In this document: positions 8,910 through 16,798 of the stretch, in pieces
Numbering within the stretch: position 1 is the stretch's first letter
Layout: each line of letters opens with the position of its first letter
Assembly (NCBI RefSeq): GCF_021245985.1
Contig: NZ_JAJQXA010000008.1
Coordinates: forward strand, 173,436-237,435
From: Flavobacterium soyae
GTDB taxonomy: Bacteria; Bacteroidota; Bacteroidia; Flavobacteriales; Flavobacteriaceae
Direction: 5' to 3'
DNA length: 64,000 nt
Notes under the pieces: model-generated
Seen by the model: the letters and a program-made list of their open reading frames with translations, nothing else
What the model was told of the DNA's origin: nothing
Databases searched by the model: none
Made by a program: the position numbers and the translations under genes

Positions 8910-9545
8910 ATGAATAGTAAAAATAGAAAATCAAATACCCAAATTTTTTATGCTTCAATTACTGCATTTTTTGCATGGTTTGCTATCATTTTTCAATTCT
9001 ATCTCACTAAAGGAAGTATTGCTAATTTTTTCAGTTATTTTACAATTCTATCTAATTTGTTGATTGCATTGAGTCTTACGTTTTCGATATTCTTGCCCAA
9101 AACAAAAATAGGAGAGTTTTTTTCAAGTCTATCAGTGCAAACCGCTATATCATTGTACATATTTATAGTTGCATTAGTTTACAATACTGTTTTACGCGGA
9201 ATATTGATTGTAACAGGCTGGAGGTTAATTGCAGATAATATACTGCATGTTTTAAATCCTGTTTTGTATATTTTGTATTGGTTACGTTATTCTGAAAAAG
9301 AAAAGTTAAGTTGGAAAGATGGCGTTTACTGGGCAATTTTTCCTTTTTTTTATCTCATTTATTCATTAATTAGAGGTGTAATTACAAACTGGTACCCTTA
9401 TCCTTTTTTAAATGTGGTACAAATTGGTTATAAAACAGTTTTAATGAATGTAGGAGTTATGATTATTGTATTTTTTATAATAGGGCTACTATTAATTATT
9501 TTGAATAATAAGCTAAAAAAGAATAATGATAGCCAAGACATTTGA
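8910..9545 (+). CDS. Pr6Pr family membrane protein
   Basis: A 211-residue polytopic protein with six predicted helices, starting at about residues 14, 35, 68, 95, 135 and 172. The arrangement FSYFTILSNLL, IFIVALVYNTVLRG, NILHVLNPVLYILYW and FFYLIYSLIRG with a conserved WYPYPF motif is that of Pr6Pr (FAR-17a/AIG1-like) proteins. Biochemical role unknown; eukaryotic relatives hydrolyse fatty acid esters of hydroxy fatty acids, which cannot be assumed here. An intergenic hairpin shared with the convergent DUF4268 gene follows. Confidence 0.8.
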   Translation: MNSKNRKSNTQIFYASITAFFAWFAIIFQFYLTKGSIANFFSYFTILSNLLIALSLTFSIFLPKTKIGEFFSSLSVQTAISLYIFIVALVYNTVLRGILIVTGWRLIADNILHVLNPVLYILYWLRYSEKEKLSWKDGVYWAIFPFFYLIYSLIRGVITNWYPYPFLNVVQIGYKTVLMNVGVMIIVFFIIGLLLIILNNKLKKNNDSQDI

Positions 9546-9570
9546 TTACTGCTGCTTAGTTCATAATATT

Positions 9571-9603
9571 AAACCCGACAGGTTTCAAAAACCTGTCGGG
9601 TTT
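9571..9603. terminator. Bidirectional terminator-like hairpin (AAACCCGACAGGT)
   Basis: AAACCCGACAGGT / ACCTGTCGGGTTT form a perfect 13-bp stem around a 7-base loop, between two convergent genes. From memory the same hairpin recurs in many Flavobacterium intergenic regions, so it may be both a terminator and a dispersed repeat. Confidence 0.75.
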
Positions 9604-9610
9604 GCTATAT

Positions 9611-9652
9611 AAAAAAACTTAGAATCTTAGTATCTCAGTACCTTAGAAACTT
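9611..9652. repeat. Short repeats of the CTTAGAATCTTAG / CTTAG-A type
   Basis: The stretch contains CTTAGAATCTTAGTATCTCAG and CCTTAGAAACTTT, an ACTTAG-like phrase repeated every 8-10 bases. A related array lies at 11825-11915. Noncoding. Confidence 0.4.
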
Positions 9653-9656
9653 TCCT

Positions 9657-10094
9657 CTAAACTTCAATTTCCTTAATAAACCTATCATACTCCAGATAAA
9701 ACATTTCAAGAGCATGCATGTTTTCGTTGAAAAAATCAAAAATAGCGTCCCAGTTATTGCGATTGCTAAAACCTACCCCAAGTTTTTCAACCCATATTCT
9801 GCTAATGGTTTTACCGCTTTCTAAAGTGTAGTTTTTTTCGAAAACAAGATCTTTAATAAATTCCTCTTCAAGGATATTTTTTAAAGCTTCAATCTTTTCA
9901 AAATAAGCATTTCGTTTTTCGTCGCTTCGGTGTTCAATGTCAATTAAAACCTGTGCTTTTTTATTGTCTACATAAAATTTAAAAGAGAAATCCTTGATTT
10001 TGGTATCATAAAGAACCCATTTTCTTGGGTACTTTTCTGCAAAAGCAACCCAAAATTCCCTTTTTATTCTTTGTGATTCTTCTCTGCTGTACAT
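9657..10094 (-). CDS. DUF4268 domain-containing protein
   Basis: A 145-residue soluble protein with an N-terminal REEFW-like start (REESQRIKREFWVAF), the DIEHRSDEKRNAYFEKI segment and NRNNWDAIFDFF. These fit the DUF4268 family, whose members occur alone or at the C-terminus of nuclease-like proteins. No catalytic motif is evident and no neighbour suggests a role. A single-gene unit convergent with the Pr6Pr gene. Confidence 0.75.
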   Translation of the reverse strand: MYSREESQRIKREFWVAFAEKYPRKWVLYDTKIKDFSFKFYVDNKKAQVLIDIEHRSDEKRNAYFEKIEALKNILEEEFIKDLVFEKNYTLESGKTISRIWVEKLGVGFSNRNNWDAIFDFFNENMHALEMFYLEYDRFIKEIEV

Positions 10095-10185
10095 TTTTAT
10101 GGCTTTGTTTTAGAAAACTTGTAGAACCGCATTTTCTAGAGTATATTTATATTTTAATTTGAAAGTACAAAAATAAACTTTGAAT

Positions 10186-10839
10186 ATGGATTTTCAAGAT
10201 TTTTTGCAATATGTTCCTAATTTAATTCCAGTTGAACTTCCGGCGGAATCGGCACATGCGAAAATGGCACCTCTGGAGCGTATTCAGGCATTGAAAAATT
10301 TAGATATTAATGCAAAAAAACCAAGAATCGCTGCTGTTATGATGTTGTTTTATCCTAAAAACGAAAAAACGCATTTGATTTTAATTGTCCGTAATGCATA
10401 CAATGGCGTTCATTCATCGCAAATTGCATTTCCGGGCGGAAAATATGAACCTGCAGATCGTGATTATCAGGAAACAGCTTTGCGTGAAACCAGCGAAGAA
10501 ATTGGGGTTCGTCCTGAGAAAATTGAAATTATAAAGCATTTTACACCTATGTATATTCCGCCAAGTAATTTTTTAGTGCATCCTTATTTAGGAATTGCTA
10601 AAGAAGAACTTGCATTTTATCCCGATGCCCGAGAAGTAGCCGGTGTTCTCGAATTGCCATTATCAGTTTTTTTAGATGATGAAATTATTATCGAATCCAA
10701 ATTATCAACCTCTTACGGAAATGATATTTTGGTTCCCGCATTTAATATTCAAAATCATATTGTTTGGGGGGCAACCGCAATGATTTTAAGCGAATTGAGA
10801 GATGTTTTAAAACTTACTTTTTCAGAAAAACCACAATAA
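10186..10839 (+). CDS. CoA-pyrophosphatase-type NUDIX hydrolase
   Basis: A 217-residue protein with a NUDIX box beginning FPGGKYEPADRDYQETALRE and continuing TSEEIG, which coordinates the divalent metal. The preceding GVHSSQIAFPGG resembles the UPF0035 motif that marks NUDIX enzymes acting on coenzyme A derivatives. It probably hydrolyses CoA or a related nucleotide to keep pools clean. I chose ATG 10186; a TTG two codons upstream is less likely. Single-gene unit. Confidence 0.9.
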   Translation: MDFQDFLQYVPNLIPVELPAESAHAKMAPLERIQALKNLDINAKKPRIAAVMMLFYPKNEKTHLILIVRNAYNGVHSSQIAFPGGKYEPADRDYQETALRETSEEIGVRPEKIEIIKHFTPMYIPPSNFLVHPYLGIAKEELAFYPDAREVAGVLELPLSVFLDDEIIIESKLSTSYGNDILVPAFNIQNHIVWGATAMILSELRDVLKLTFSEKPQ

Positions 10840-10902
10840 CGTTAATTTAATAATTTGATAATCATTAATATATAGATTTATTTCGTAAATTGTATAACAC
10901 TA

Positions 10903-10931
10903 TTGCTAAAAGAATAAATTTTGTATGTTTG
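10903..10931 (+). promoter_or_regulatory. Promoter: TTG-N18-TATGTTTG
   Basis: TTG at 10903-10905 and TATGTTTG at 10924-10931 with an 18-base spacer fit the Bacteroidota sigma-70 consensus. This places transcription start after 10931 and supports ATG 10962 as the acyltransferase start rather than any upstream in-frame codon. Confidence 0.7.
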
Positions 10932-10961
10932 CGACTTAACCAAAAAACACAAAACAACGTT

Positions 10962-11771
10962 ATGGGATTGTTTAAACGAAATCCTTTTGGGCATATATTA
11001 TTCATCAAGAAATGGTTAATCCGTATTTTGGGAGCCATGACCCATAGAAGATATAGGGGGTTTAATGAATTACAGATTGAAGGATCTGAAATTATTAAAA
11101 CACTTCCAGACAGAAACGTTTTATTTATATCCAATCATCAAACTTATTTTGCCGATGTTGTGGCGATGTTTCATGTGTTTAACGCAAGTTTAAGCGGACG
11201 TCAAGATACTATTAAGAACATTGGTTATTTATGGCAGCCTAAAATGAATATTTACTACGTAGCTGCAAAAGAAACAATGCAGGCCGGATTACTGCCAAGA
11301 ATTTTAGCTTACGTTGGAGCAATTACTGTCGAAAGAACCTGGAGGTCAAAAGGGGTTGATGTTACCGAAAAACGTGACGTAAATCCAAATGATACTGAGA
11401 ATATCCGCATTGCCCTTGAAGACGGATGGGTTATTACTTTTCCGCAGGGAACAACAAAATCTTTTAAACCCGTTCGTAAAGGAACAGCACACATAATCAA
11501 ACAGCATAAACCTGTCGTAATTCCTATTGTTATAGATGGTTTCCGTCGTTCTTTTGATAAAAAAGGGCTTCGCATGAAAAAGAAAAACATCCTGCAGTCT
11601 TTCATCATCAAAGAACCTCTTGAAATTGATTATGAAAACGACACGATCGAAGAAATCGTAGAAAAAGTAGAATACGCTATCGAACAGCACCCTTCATTTT
11701 TAAAAGTAATTCCAGCCGAAGAAATCAAAGCACAGGAAGAACTAAATAAATTTAGACAGTGGGAGTACTAA
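10962..11771 (+). CDS. 1-acylglycerol-3-phosphate acyltransferase-like protein (PlsC family)
   Basis: A 269-residue membrane-associated acyltransferase-like protein. The first motif is NHQTYFAD, where five rather than the canonical four residues separate His and Asp. The FPEGTRS-type motif III reads FPQGTTK, so the usual glutamate is glutamine and the arginine is threonine. HIIKQHKPVVIPIVIDGF matches motif IV. The family esterifies lysophospholipids; the divergent motifs make the acyl donor and acceptor uncertain. The start is set by the promoter at 10903-10931. Confidence 0.8.
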   Translation: MGLFKRNPFGHILFIKKWLIRILGAMTHRRYRGFNELQIEGSEIIKTLPDRNVLFISNHQTYFADVVAMFHVFNASLSGRQDTIKNIGYLWQPKMNIYYVAAKETMQAGLLPRILAYVGAITVERTWRSKGVDVTEKRDVNPNDTENIRIALEDGWVITFPQGTTKSFKPVRKGTAHIIKQHKPVVIPIVIDGFRRSFDKKGLRMKKKNILQSFIIKEPLEIDYENDTIEEIVEKVEYAIEQHPSFLKVIPAEEIKAQEELNKFRQWEY

Positions 11772-11773
11772 TT

Positions 11774-11915
11774 TTAGATTTCTGATTTTAGATTTTTTTG
11801 TTTCAAGTTTGAGGTTTCAAGTTAGAAAAACTTAGAACCTTAACATCTAAGTCCTGAAGTTTCGGGATGGCGCCTTAAAGGAAAACCTTTGAACCTTTGT
11901 CACTCTGAACTTTTG
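11774..11915. repeat. Cluster of short intergenic repeats (TTTTAGATT, GTTTCAAGTT, CTTAGAACCTTA)
   Basis: The gap between the convergent acyltransferase and membrane-protein genes holds TTTTAGATTTCTGATTTTAG, then GTTTCAAGTTTGAGGTTTC, AACTTAGAACCTTAACATC and ACCTTTGAACCTTTG. The same phrases occur at 9611-9652, 63331-63370 and 63838-63860. No ORF is seen. Confidence 0.5.
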
Positions 11916-11923
11916 AACCTCAA

Positions 11924-12556
11924 TTAGAAATCAATTTTCTTCAACTCCTTATAATTAGCGTATAATCTGCGTAATAAAGTTCCGTACAGCAATCTGTAAA
12001 AGCACCAGAATAATCCAAAGAAACCTAATATTACTAAGGTTAAGATTCCAATTGTAGCAAACATTGCTTTTCCGTTTACTGCAAGTTTTTCCCTTAAAAA
12101 AGCCATATCAGGATTGTAAACAAAAGCGATGAAGAAACTTAAAATTGAAGTGATTACAATCATTCCCAAATTGTACCAAACATAATACTGAACTGTTTTT
12201 CTGGTCCTTAAAATGGCACTCATTAAAGATTTTGTGGCAACGGTTGTAGAAATCGTAGTGTAGTTTTTGTAAAAAATAAACACGAAAATTAATCCAACTA
12301 AGTAATTCAAATAAGTCAAGTATTCAAGCGTAACCACAATTTCCGGATGATTTATTTTTCGCAAAACATCATCTGTATTGATAAATAAGTTTGAAAAAGT
12401 CCAAAACGAAATCTCCAAAATACTGATAATCAAAATCCATTTGACAATTGAAGATGACTTTTTGTGAATCATTTTATAGATTTCTTTTTCAGAAATTTGT
12501 TCAAAAGAATCCGAGTTCTTTTTCCAGTCTTTTTTTAGTAAATCCAGTTCTTTCAT
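11924..12556 (-). CDS. Four-helix membrane protein next to sigma factor (possible anti-sigma)
   Basis: A 210-residue protein with a charged 36-residue cytoplasmic N-terminus (MKELDLLKKDWKKNSDSFEQ onward) and four hydrophobic helices at about 37-60, 80-100, 125-150 and 165-190. It starts six bases after the ECF sigma factor and is surely cotranscribed. Position and topology suggest a regulator that holds the sigma factor at the membrane through its N-terminus. It lacks the ZAS-type zinc motif and I recognise no anti-sigma domain, so the role is inferred from context only. Confidence 0.7.
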   Translation of the reverse strand: MKELDLLKKDWKKNSDSFEQISEKEIYKMIHKKSSSIVKWILIISILEISFWTFSNLFINTDDVLRKINHPEIVVTLEYLTYLNYLVGLIFVFIFYKNYTTISTTVATKSLMSAILRTRKTVQYYVWYNLGMIVITSILSFFIAFVYNPDMAFLREKLAVNGKAMFATIGILTLVILGFFGLFWCFYRLLYGTLLRRLYANYKELKKIDF

Positions 12557-12562
12557 AAATTT

Positions 12563-13057
12563 TTAAGGATTTAGTATTTTTTTAAGTTTCCCTTTAATTC
12601 TGTTCATTTTCACGCGCGCATTCACTTCGCTGATTCCTAAGGTTTCGGCTATTTCTTGATAATCTTTGTCTTCTAAATACATAAAAACTAATGCTTTTTC
12701 GATGTCATTAAGCTGGTAAACGGCTTTGTACATCAATTTAATCTGTTCTTCCTCTTCATAGTTGTAATCGACATCTTTTACAAAATGCTGATGACTCTCA
12801 TAATCTACGGTAGATATAGTTCTTTTGGTTTTGCGGTATAAGGTGATAGCAGTATTTAAAGCGACACGATATGTCCAGGTCGAAAATTTACTGTCGCCTC
12901 TAAATTTTGGATAAGCTTTCCAGAGCTGAATAGTGATTTCCTGAAACAAATCTTTATGAGCGTCTTCGCCGGCAGTATATAATCTACAAATTTTGTGGAT
13001 TATATTCTGATTTGCCTGCAATTGCGCAACAAATGACTGTTCTAGATTTTCGCTCAT
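12563..13057 (-). CDS. RNA polymerase sigma factor, ECF type
   Basis: A 164-residue ECF sigma factor. Region 2 spans about residues 20-85, with DLFQEITIQLWKAYPKF and the -10 recognition part STWTYRVALNTAITLYRK. Region 4 spans about 105-160, with IEKALVFMYLEDKDYQEIAE followed by GISEVNARVKMNRIKGKL. It directs core RNA polymerase to a special promoter set. It is the first gene of a two-gene unit with the downstream four-helix membrane protein. Confidence 0.93.
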   Translation of the reverse strand: MSENLEQSFVAQLQANQNIIHKICRLYTAGEDAHKDLFQEITIQLWKAYPKFRGDSKFSTWTYRVALNTAITLYRKTKRTISTVDYESHQHFVKDVDYNYEEEEQIKLMYKAVYQLNDIEKALVFMYLEDKDYQEIAETLGISEVNARVKMNRIKGKLKKILNP

Positions 13058-13106
13058 AAAAGTATTAGTAGTATTGAAATCTATTTTGTTACAGTTGAAT
13101 TTATTT

Positions 13107-13199
13107 TTTTGCCACAGATTAAACAGATTTTAATGATTTTTTATTTTATATAAAGAAAGGTTTATGGATCCTTTTTAATCATTTAAATCTGTGGCAAAA
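13107..13199. repeat. Inverted repeat TTTTGCCACAGATT / AATCTGTGGCAAAA
   Basis: Bases 13107-13120 and 13186-13199 are exact 14-bp reverse complements. The pairing continues imperfectly inward through TTAATGATT and AATCATTT. It fills the gap between two minus-strand genes. Pieces of the same theme occur at 2470-2484. Interpreted as a dispersed structured repeat. Confidence 0.75.
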
Positions 13200-13200
13200 T

Positions 13201-14262
13201 TTATAATTCTCTTGTTCTATAATAATTAATCATTAAATCTATAAACTTGCTATAACTTTCCATTCCATCTTTTTGATTGTTTGATTTTAAGAAACTATCA
13301 TAAACAAAATGAAAACCCTTATCAATAAAAGTATCATATTGTTTCCAAAAATCCTGACTTTCCTGATAGTTTTTTAAAATCCCCGAATTTACTTGTCTCT
13401 TTAAAATTTCGAAAATTTTCTCGTTTTTAAATTTCCAGATTCCAAGGCAATAGCGCAACGCAAAACTATACCCGGAATATTGATAATATAAATTGTCATT
13501 TTTTACAGATGCTAAAACGCCTATAAAATTACATTCATTCTCGCTGGCAAAACCTATCTGATGCGCCATTTCATGTGAAGCAGTAACTGGAAAAGAATAC
13601 ATAGGCAATAAATCATTTACCTGTGCTTCATTAGTAAAAGGGTTCAAATAACCGCCAAATCCCATATAAGTTAACGGAACACTAAAAAGTGATTTTTTTA
13701 CGCTTAAAGCGTCATATTTAAAATAAGAATGTTCTTTGGCTAAATTATCATACCCGTTTAAATTCATCTTAAAAACTTCTTCCTGAGAATACGGAAAATT
13801 GATTTTTTCGCCTTTATTTTTTGTGATTTTAAACTGAATTTCATTCGTTTTAACAATCAGTCTTTTTGTAAAGGCTAATAAATCAGCATCAGTATATTCC
13901 CTTTTGATTTCCATTTTCTCGAAAAGTGGTTTGCGATAATAATTGAAAGCCCAAAGCAAATGAAAGAAAAAGTAAAAAACAGAAATTTTACCTGTAATTT
14001 TTAAAAGATGATCTTTCCAATCTGTTCTCCATGTTTTTCGAATTCTCCAAAACCAGCTTATCATCGATAAAATTAAAACTGCGTAAATACAATCGCCAAC
14101 AGAAAATGAAATTTTACCTAAAAGTACTCGTGAGAAATGCGAAATTCTGATGTATACATTATTACTGTAAAAACCTTCAACAAAATCAGGAAAAAACGGC
14201 AGAATTTTTAAAAAGATAATCTGAACTAAAAGAAATAAAGGAAGGATATATTTTCGTGTCAC
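13201..14262 (-). CDS. DUF3810 family membrane-anchored putative zinc metalloprotease
   Basis: A 353-residue protein with three N-terminal hydrophobic helices (about 5-22, 53-72 and 92-106) and a large C-terminal domain. TASHEMAHQIGFASENE carries the HExxH-type motif His230-Glu231-x-x-His234, and Glu241 may be a further ligand, as in gluzincins. GFGGYLNPFTNEAQVN matches the DUF3810 family. It probably cleaves a periplasmic or envelope substrate; no substrate is known. Single-gene unit. Confidence 0.85.
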   Translation of the reverse strand: MTRKYILPLFLLVQIIFLKILPFFPDFVEGFYSNNVYIRISHFSRVLLGKISFSVGDCIYAVLILSMISWFWRIRKTWRTDWKDHLLKITGKISVFYFFFHLLWAFNYYRKPLFEKMEIKREYTDADLLAFTKRLIVKTNEIQFKITKNKGEKINFPYSQEEVFKMNLNGYDNLAKEHSYFKYDALSVKKSLFSVPLTYMGFGGYLNPFTNEAQVNDLLPMYSFPVTASHEMAHQIGFASENECNFIGVLASVKNDNLYYQYSGYSFALRYCLGIWKFKNEKIFEILKRQVNSGILKNYQESQDFWKQYDTFIDKGFHFVYDSFLKSNNQKDGMESYSKFIDLMINYYRTREL

Positions 14263-14345
14263 GGTTTTACTTTTGGGTTAAAAATAATAATTAAAATACT
14301 AGTTCGTTTTCTTTTTTGTAAATTTGTTATTCAATAACGAAGAAA

Positions 14346-14558
14346 ATGACACAAATCACTTTAAATATTCCTGATAACGAATTGTCATTCTTTATGCAGT
14401 TGATAGAGAAATTTAATTATGAAACCGTAATTAATGAATTTTCTGTAAGCGAAGAAATGAAAAATTTGTTAGACGATAGAAGATCAACTTCAAAAGAAGA
14501 TGATTTTCTTCCTTGGAACGAAGCTAAAAAACAATTACGTTTCAAATCAGAGAAATGA
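14346..14558 (+). CDS. Putative antitoxin of a ParE-type pair
   Basis: A 70-residue acidic protein that overlaps the downstream ParE-like gene by four bases (ATGA), the usual antitoxin-first order. Its N-terminus MTQITLNIPDNELSFFMQLI forms a short strand and helix, while the C-terminus (FLPWNEAKKQLRFKSEK) looks like a flexible toxin-wrapping tail. No DNA-binding fold is obvious to me. The call rests mainly on gene order and size. Confidence 0.75.
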   Translation: MTQITLNIPDNELSFFMQLIEKFNYETVINEFSVSEEMKNLLDDRRSTSKEDDFLPWNEAKKQLRFKSEK

Positions 14559-14848
14559 TTTTTAATATTGTTATTGAACCGAGAGCACTTGCAGATATAC
14601 AAGAAGCGATTGATTACTATGAGTCTAAGCAAAGCGGTTTAGGTGAATATTTTTATCAAGTGATTGATGAGCATTTGGATACATTATCGAAAAACCCTTT
14701 TTTTGAAATTAGATATAAGGATTATCGAGGTCTTCCCATTAAAAAATTTCCATTTATTATCTTTTATTTTATTGATGAGAAAGTGAAAACGGTATACATT
14801 ATGTCTGTTTTTAATACATCATTAAATCCCTCAAAATATCCTCTTTAA
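14555..14848 (+). CDS. RelE/ParE family toxin
   Basis: A 97-residue protein with the ParE-like arrangement: N-terminal strand FNIVIEPRALADIQEAIDYY, helix SGLGEYFYQVIDEHLDTL, then strands FEIRYKDYRGLPIKKFPF and IIFYFIDEKVKTVYIMSVF. ParE toxins poison DNA gyrase and RelE toxins cut mRNA on the ribosome. The DIQEAIDYY helix and the absence of RelE catalytic residues point to the ParE side, but the target is not certain. Translationally coupled to the preceding antitoxin. Confidence 0.85.
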   Translation: MIFNIVIEPRALADIQEAIDYYESKQSGLGEYFYQVIDEHLDTLSKNPFFEIRYKDYRGLPIKKFPFIIFYFIDEKVKTVYIMSVFNTSLNPSKYPL

Positions 14849-14923
14849 GAAGTTTGAATTTTAATTTAAATTTTATTGTTTTAAATTGAGTATTCATATC
14901 TATTCAACTTTAGAGCCATTATA

Positions 14924-14953
14924 ATTTGTGCTAATTCGTTTAATTCGTGGCGG
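14924..14953. repeat. Half-copy of the TTCGTGGC repeat family before pepD
   Basis: ATTTGTGCTAATTCGTTTAA followed by TTCGTGGCGG matches one arm of the inverted repeat at 1589-1670. It lies directly upstream of the pepD -7 element. Confidence 0.5.
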
Positions 14954-14972
14954 AAAAAGCATTTAAACTTTG

Positions 14973-14980
14973 TAACTTTG
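14973..14980 (+). promoter_or_regulatory. -7 element (TAACTTTG) upstream of pepD
   Basis: TAACTTTG fits TAnnTTTG and lies 35 bases before ATG 15015. It argues against an upstream TTG at 14991 as translation start, since that would leave almost no leader. Confidence 0.55.
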
Positions 14981-15014
14981 AAGTTCTTAATTGTTAAACT
15001 TCAAACAAAATATA

Positions 15015-16475
15015 ATGAGTCAGGAAATAAGAAATCTGGAACCAAAAGCACTTTGGAACAAATTTGCAGATTTAAACGCCGTTCCGCGTCCGTCAAAGAA
15101 AGAAGAGCGTGTAATCGAGTTTATGAAAAACTTTGGAAACAGCTTAGGTTTAGAAGCTTTTGAAGACGAAATACGAAATGTAATCATCAGAAAACCCGCA
15201 ACTCCGGGAATGGAAAATCGCAAAGCCATTGTAATGCAAGGTCACTTAGATATGGTTCACCAAAAAAATGCAGATACCGTTTTTGATTTTGATACACAAG
15301 GAATTGATATGTATGTTGATGGTGACTGGGTTCGCGCCCGCGGTACAACGCTTGGTGCTGACAATGGGTTAGGAGTGGCAACAATTATGGCAGTTTTAGA
15401 AAGTAAAGATATTCCGCATCCTGCAATTGAAGCGTTGTTTACAATTGACGAAGAAACCGGAATGACTGGTGCTTTAAACTTAAAGGGAGGAATTCTTCAA
15501 GGTCAGATTTTATTGAACCTGGATACGGAAGAAGATGATGAAATTGATATAGGATGTGCCGGTGGAATCGATGTAACGGCTGTAAGAACTTATAACGAAG
15601 AAGAAGTTCCAGAAGGTTCTGTTGGATATACTATTACCGTAAAAGGCCTAAATGGAGGTCATTCTGGAATGGATATTCATAAAGGTTTAGGAAACGCAAA
15701 TAAAATCATGAACCGCTTATTATTTGATGGTTTCGAAAACTTTGGATTACAGGTTTCTGAAATTAACGGAGGAAGTCTTAGAAATGCAATTCCAAGAGAA
15801 AGTACTGCTAAAGTAATTATCTCTCAGATGTTTGATGAAGCGTATGTTTATGATATGCAGGAAATTATTTCTGACATCAAAGCAGAATACAAAACTACTG
15901 AACCAAACCTATCTATCGAAATCGTAAAAACTGATTTACCTGAAAAAGTAATGGATCTAGGTGTTCAGGAAGGAATTATCAGAGCGATTTACGCGGCACA
16001 AAACGGAGTTTACAAAATGAGCGCGGATATGGCTGATTTGGTTGAAACTTCAAACAATATTGCAAGAGTTGTTGTAAAAGATGGAGAAATTTTGGTTGGA
16101 TGTTTAACGCGTTCTTCTGTAGAATCTTCAAAATTTGATTTGGCTAATTCTTTACGTTCTGCTTTTGAATTAGTAGGATGCGAAGTTGAACTTTCTGGTT
16201 CTTATCCGGGATGGACTCCAAACGTAAATTCAGAAATATTAGAAGTTCTAAAAGATATTTACGAAAAACAAAATGGCGAACAGCCAAAAGTTGTGGCTTG
16301 TCACGCTGGTTTAGAATGCGGGATTTTAGGAACAAATTACCCAGATATGGATATGATTTCTTTTGGGCCAACCATTCACGGGGCGCACTCTCCAGACGAA
16401 AGAGCCAGTATTTCATCTGCTCAAAAATATTGGAAATTTGTATTAGAAATTCTTTCAAATATTCCGGTTAAATAA
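15015..16475 (+). CDS. pepD: Aminoacyl-histidine dipeptidase PepD
   Basis: A 486-residue M20 family metallopeptidase that cleaves Xaa-His dipeptides in the cytoplasm. Metal-site motifs are clear: QGHLDMVHQKN, GTTLGADNGLGVA with the bridging aspartate, TIDEETGMTGA with the catalytic glutamate pair, and the C-terminal PTIHGAHSPDERASI with the last histidine ligand. The lid domain contains NGGHSGMDIHKG and IPRES. The length matches the family (about 485). Single-gene unit with its own promoter and a repeat-rich hairpin downstream. Confidence 0.96.
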   Translation: MSQEIRNLEPKALWNKFADLNAVPRPSKKEERVIEFMKNFGNSLGLEAFEDEIRNVIIRKPATPGMENRKAIVMQGHLDMVHQKNADTVFDFDTQGIDMYVDGDWVRARGTTLGADNGLGVATIMAVLESKDIPHPAIEALFTIDEETGMTGALNLKGGILQGQILLNLDTEEDDEIDIGCAGGIDVTAVRTYNEEEVPEGSVGYTITVKGLNGGHSGMDIHKGLGNANKIMNRLLFDGFENFGLQVSEINGGSLRNAIPRESTAKVIISQMFDEAYVYDMQEIISDIKAEYKTTEPNLSIEIVKTDLPEKVMDLGVQEGIIRAIYAAQNGVYKMSADMADLVETSNNIARVVVKDGEILVGCLTRSSVESSKFDLANSLRSAFELVGCEVELSGSYPGWTPNVNSEILEVLKDIYEKQNGEQPKVVACHAGLECGILGTNYPDMDMISFGPTIHGAHSPDERASISSAQKYWKFVLEILSNIPVK

Positions 16476-16485
16476 AAAAGTAATC

Positions 16486-16557
16486 AGTGTTCAGTTTAGT
16501 AATCAGTAAATCTGTTGACTAAACTGAACACTAAAAAAAACTGAACACTGAACACTT
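16486..16557. repeat. Inverted repeat AGTGTTCAGTTTAGT with a third partial copy
   Basis: AGTGTTCAGTTTAGT (16486-16500) and ACTAAACTGAACACT (16518-16532) are exact 15-bp reverse complements. A third copy, CTGAACACTGAACACT, follows. The array separates pepD from the convergent 36-residue ORF and may serve as a terminator. Confidence 0.65.
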
Positions 16558-16560
16558 TTT

Positions 16561-16671
16561 TTAATCTCTTTTAGGAGAATTTTTCTTCTCTCTTTTTTCT
16601 TCTTTCTTTTCTTTAGCCGTTTTTAACGGTTCTTTTTTTACCGTTTTTTTAGCATCTTGACCTTTTGCCAT
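16561..16671 (-). CDS. 36-residue lysine-rich peptide gene
   Basis: An ATG-started frame encodes a peptide starting MAKGQDAKKTVKKEP and ending KREKKNSPKRD; more than a third of the residues are lysine and there is no hydrophobic segment. Very basic small proteins of this kind tend to bind nucleic acid or ribosomes, but I do not recognise a family. The frame is clean, ends with TAA and is flanked by intergenic repeats. The low-complexity composition is a reason for caution. Confidence 0.5.
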   Translation of the reverse strand: MAKGQDAKKTVKKEPLKTAKEKKEEKREKKNSPKRD

Positions 16672-16741
16672 AATGTATTGATTTTATTTGTTTTACTGTT
16701 TTATTATAGTAAATATAGTTTTTTAAAAAATTATAAGACAT

Positions 16742-16775
16742 AAAAAAAATCCCCAATTTTTAAAATTGAGGATTT
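16742..16775 (-). terminator. Terminator of the carboxypeptidase-regulatory-like gene
   Basis: On the minus strand AAATCCTCAATTTT pairs with AAAATTGGGGATTT around one base with one G-T pair, followed by a T run. It lies 24 bases after the stop of the gene ending at 16799. Confidence 0.85.
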
Positions 16776-16798
16776 GTATGTTTTTATAAAAGTAAAAT

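Noticed and set aside
14346..14848. Defence island around the ParE-type pair
   Set aside because: Neighbours are housekeeping-type genes (DUF3810, pepD); a lone toxin pair is common in chromosomes.
14978..15163. Plus-strand frame overlapping the start of pepD
   Set aside because: Out of frame with the well-supported pepD, with odd composition and no homology that I recognise.
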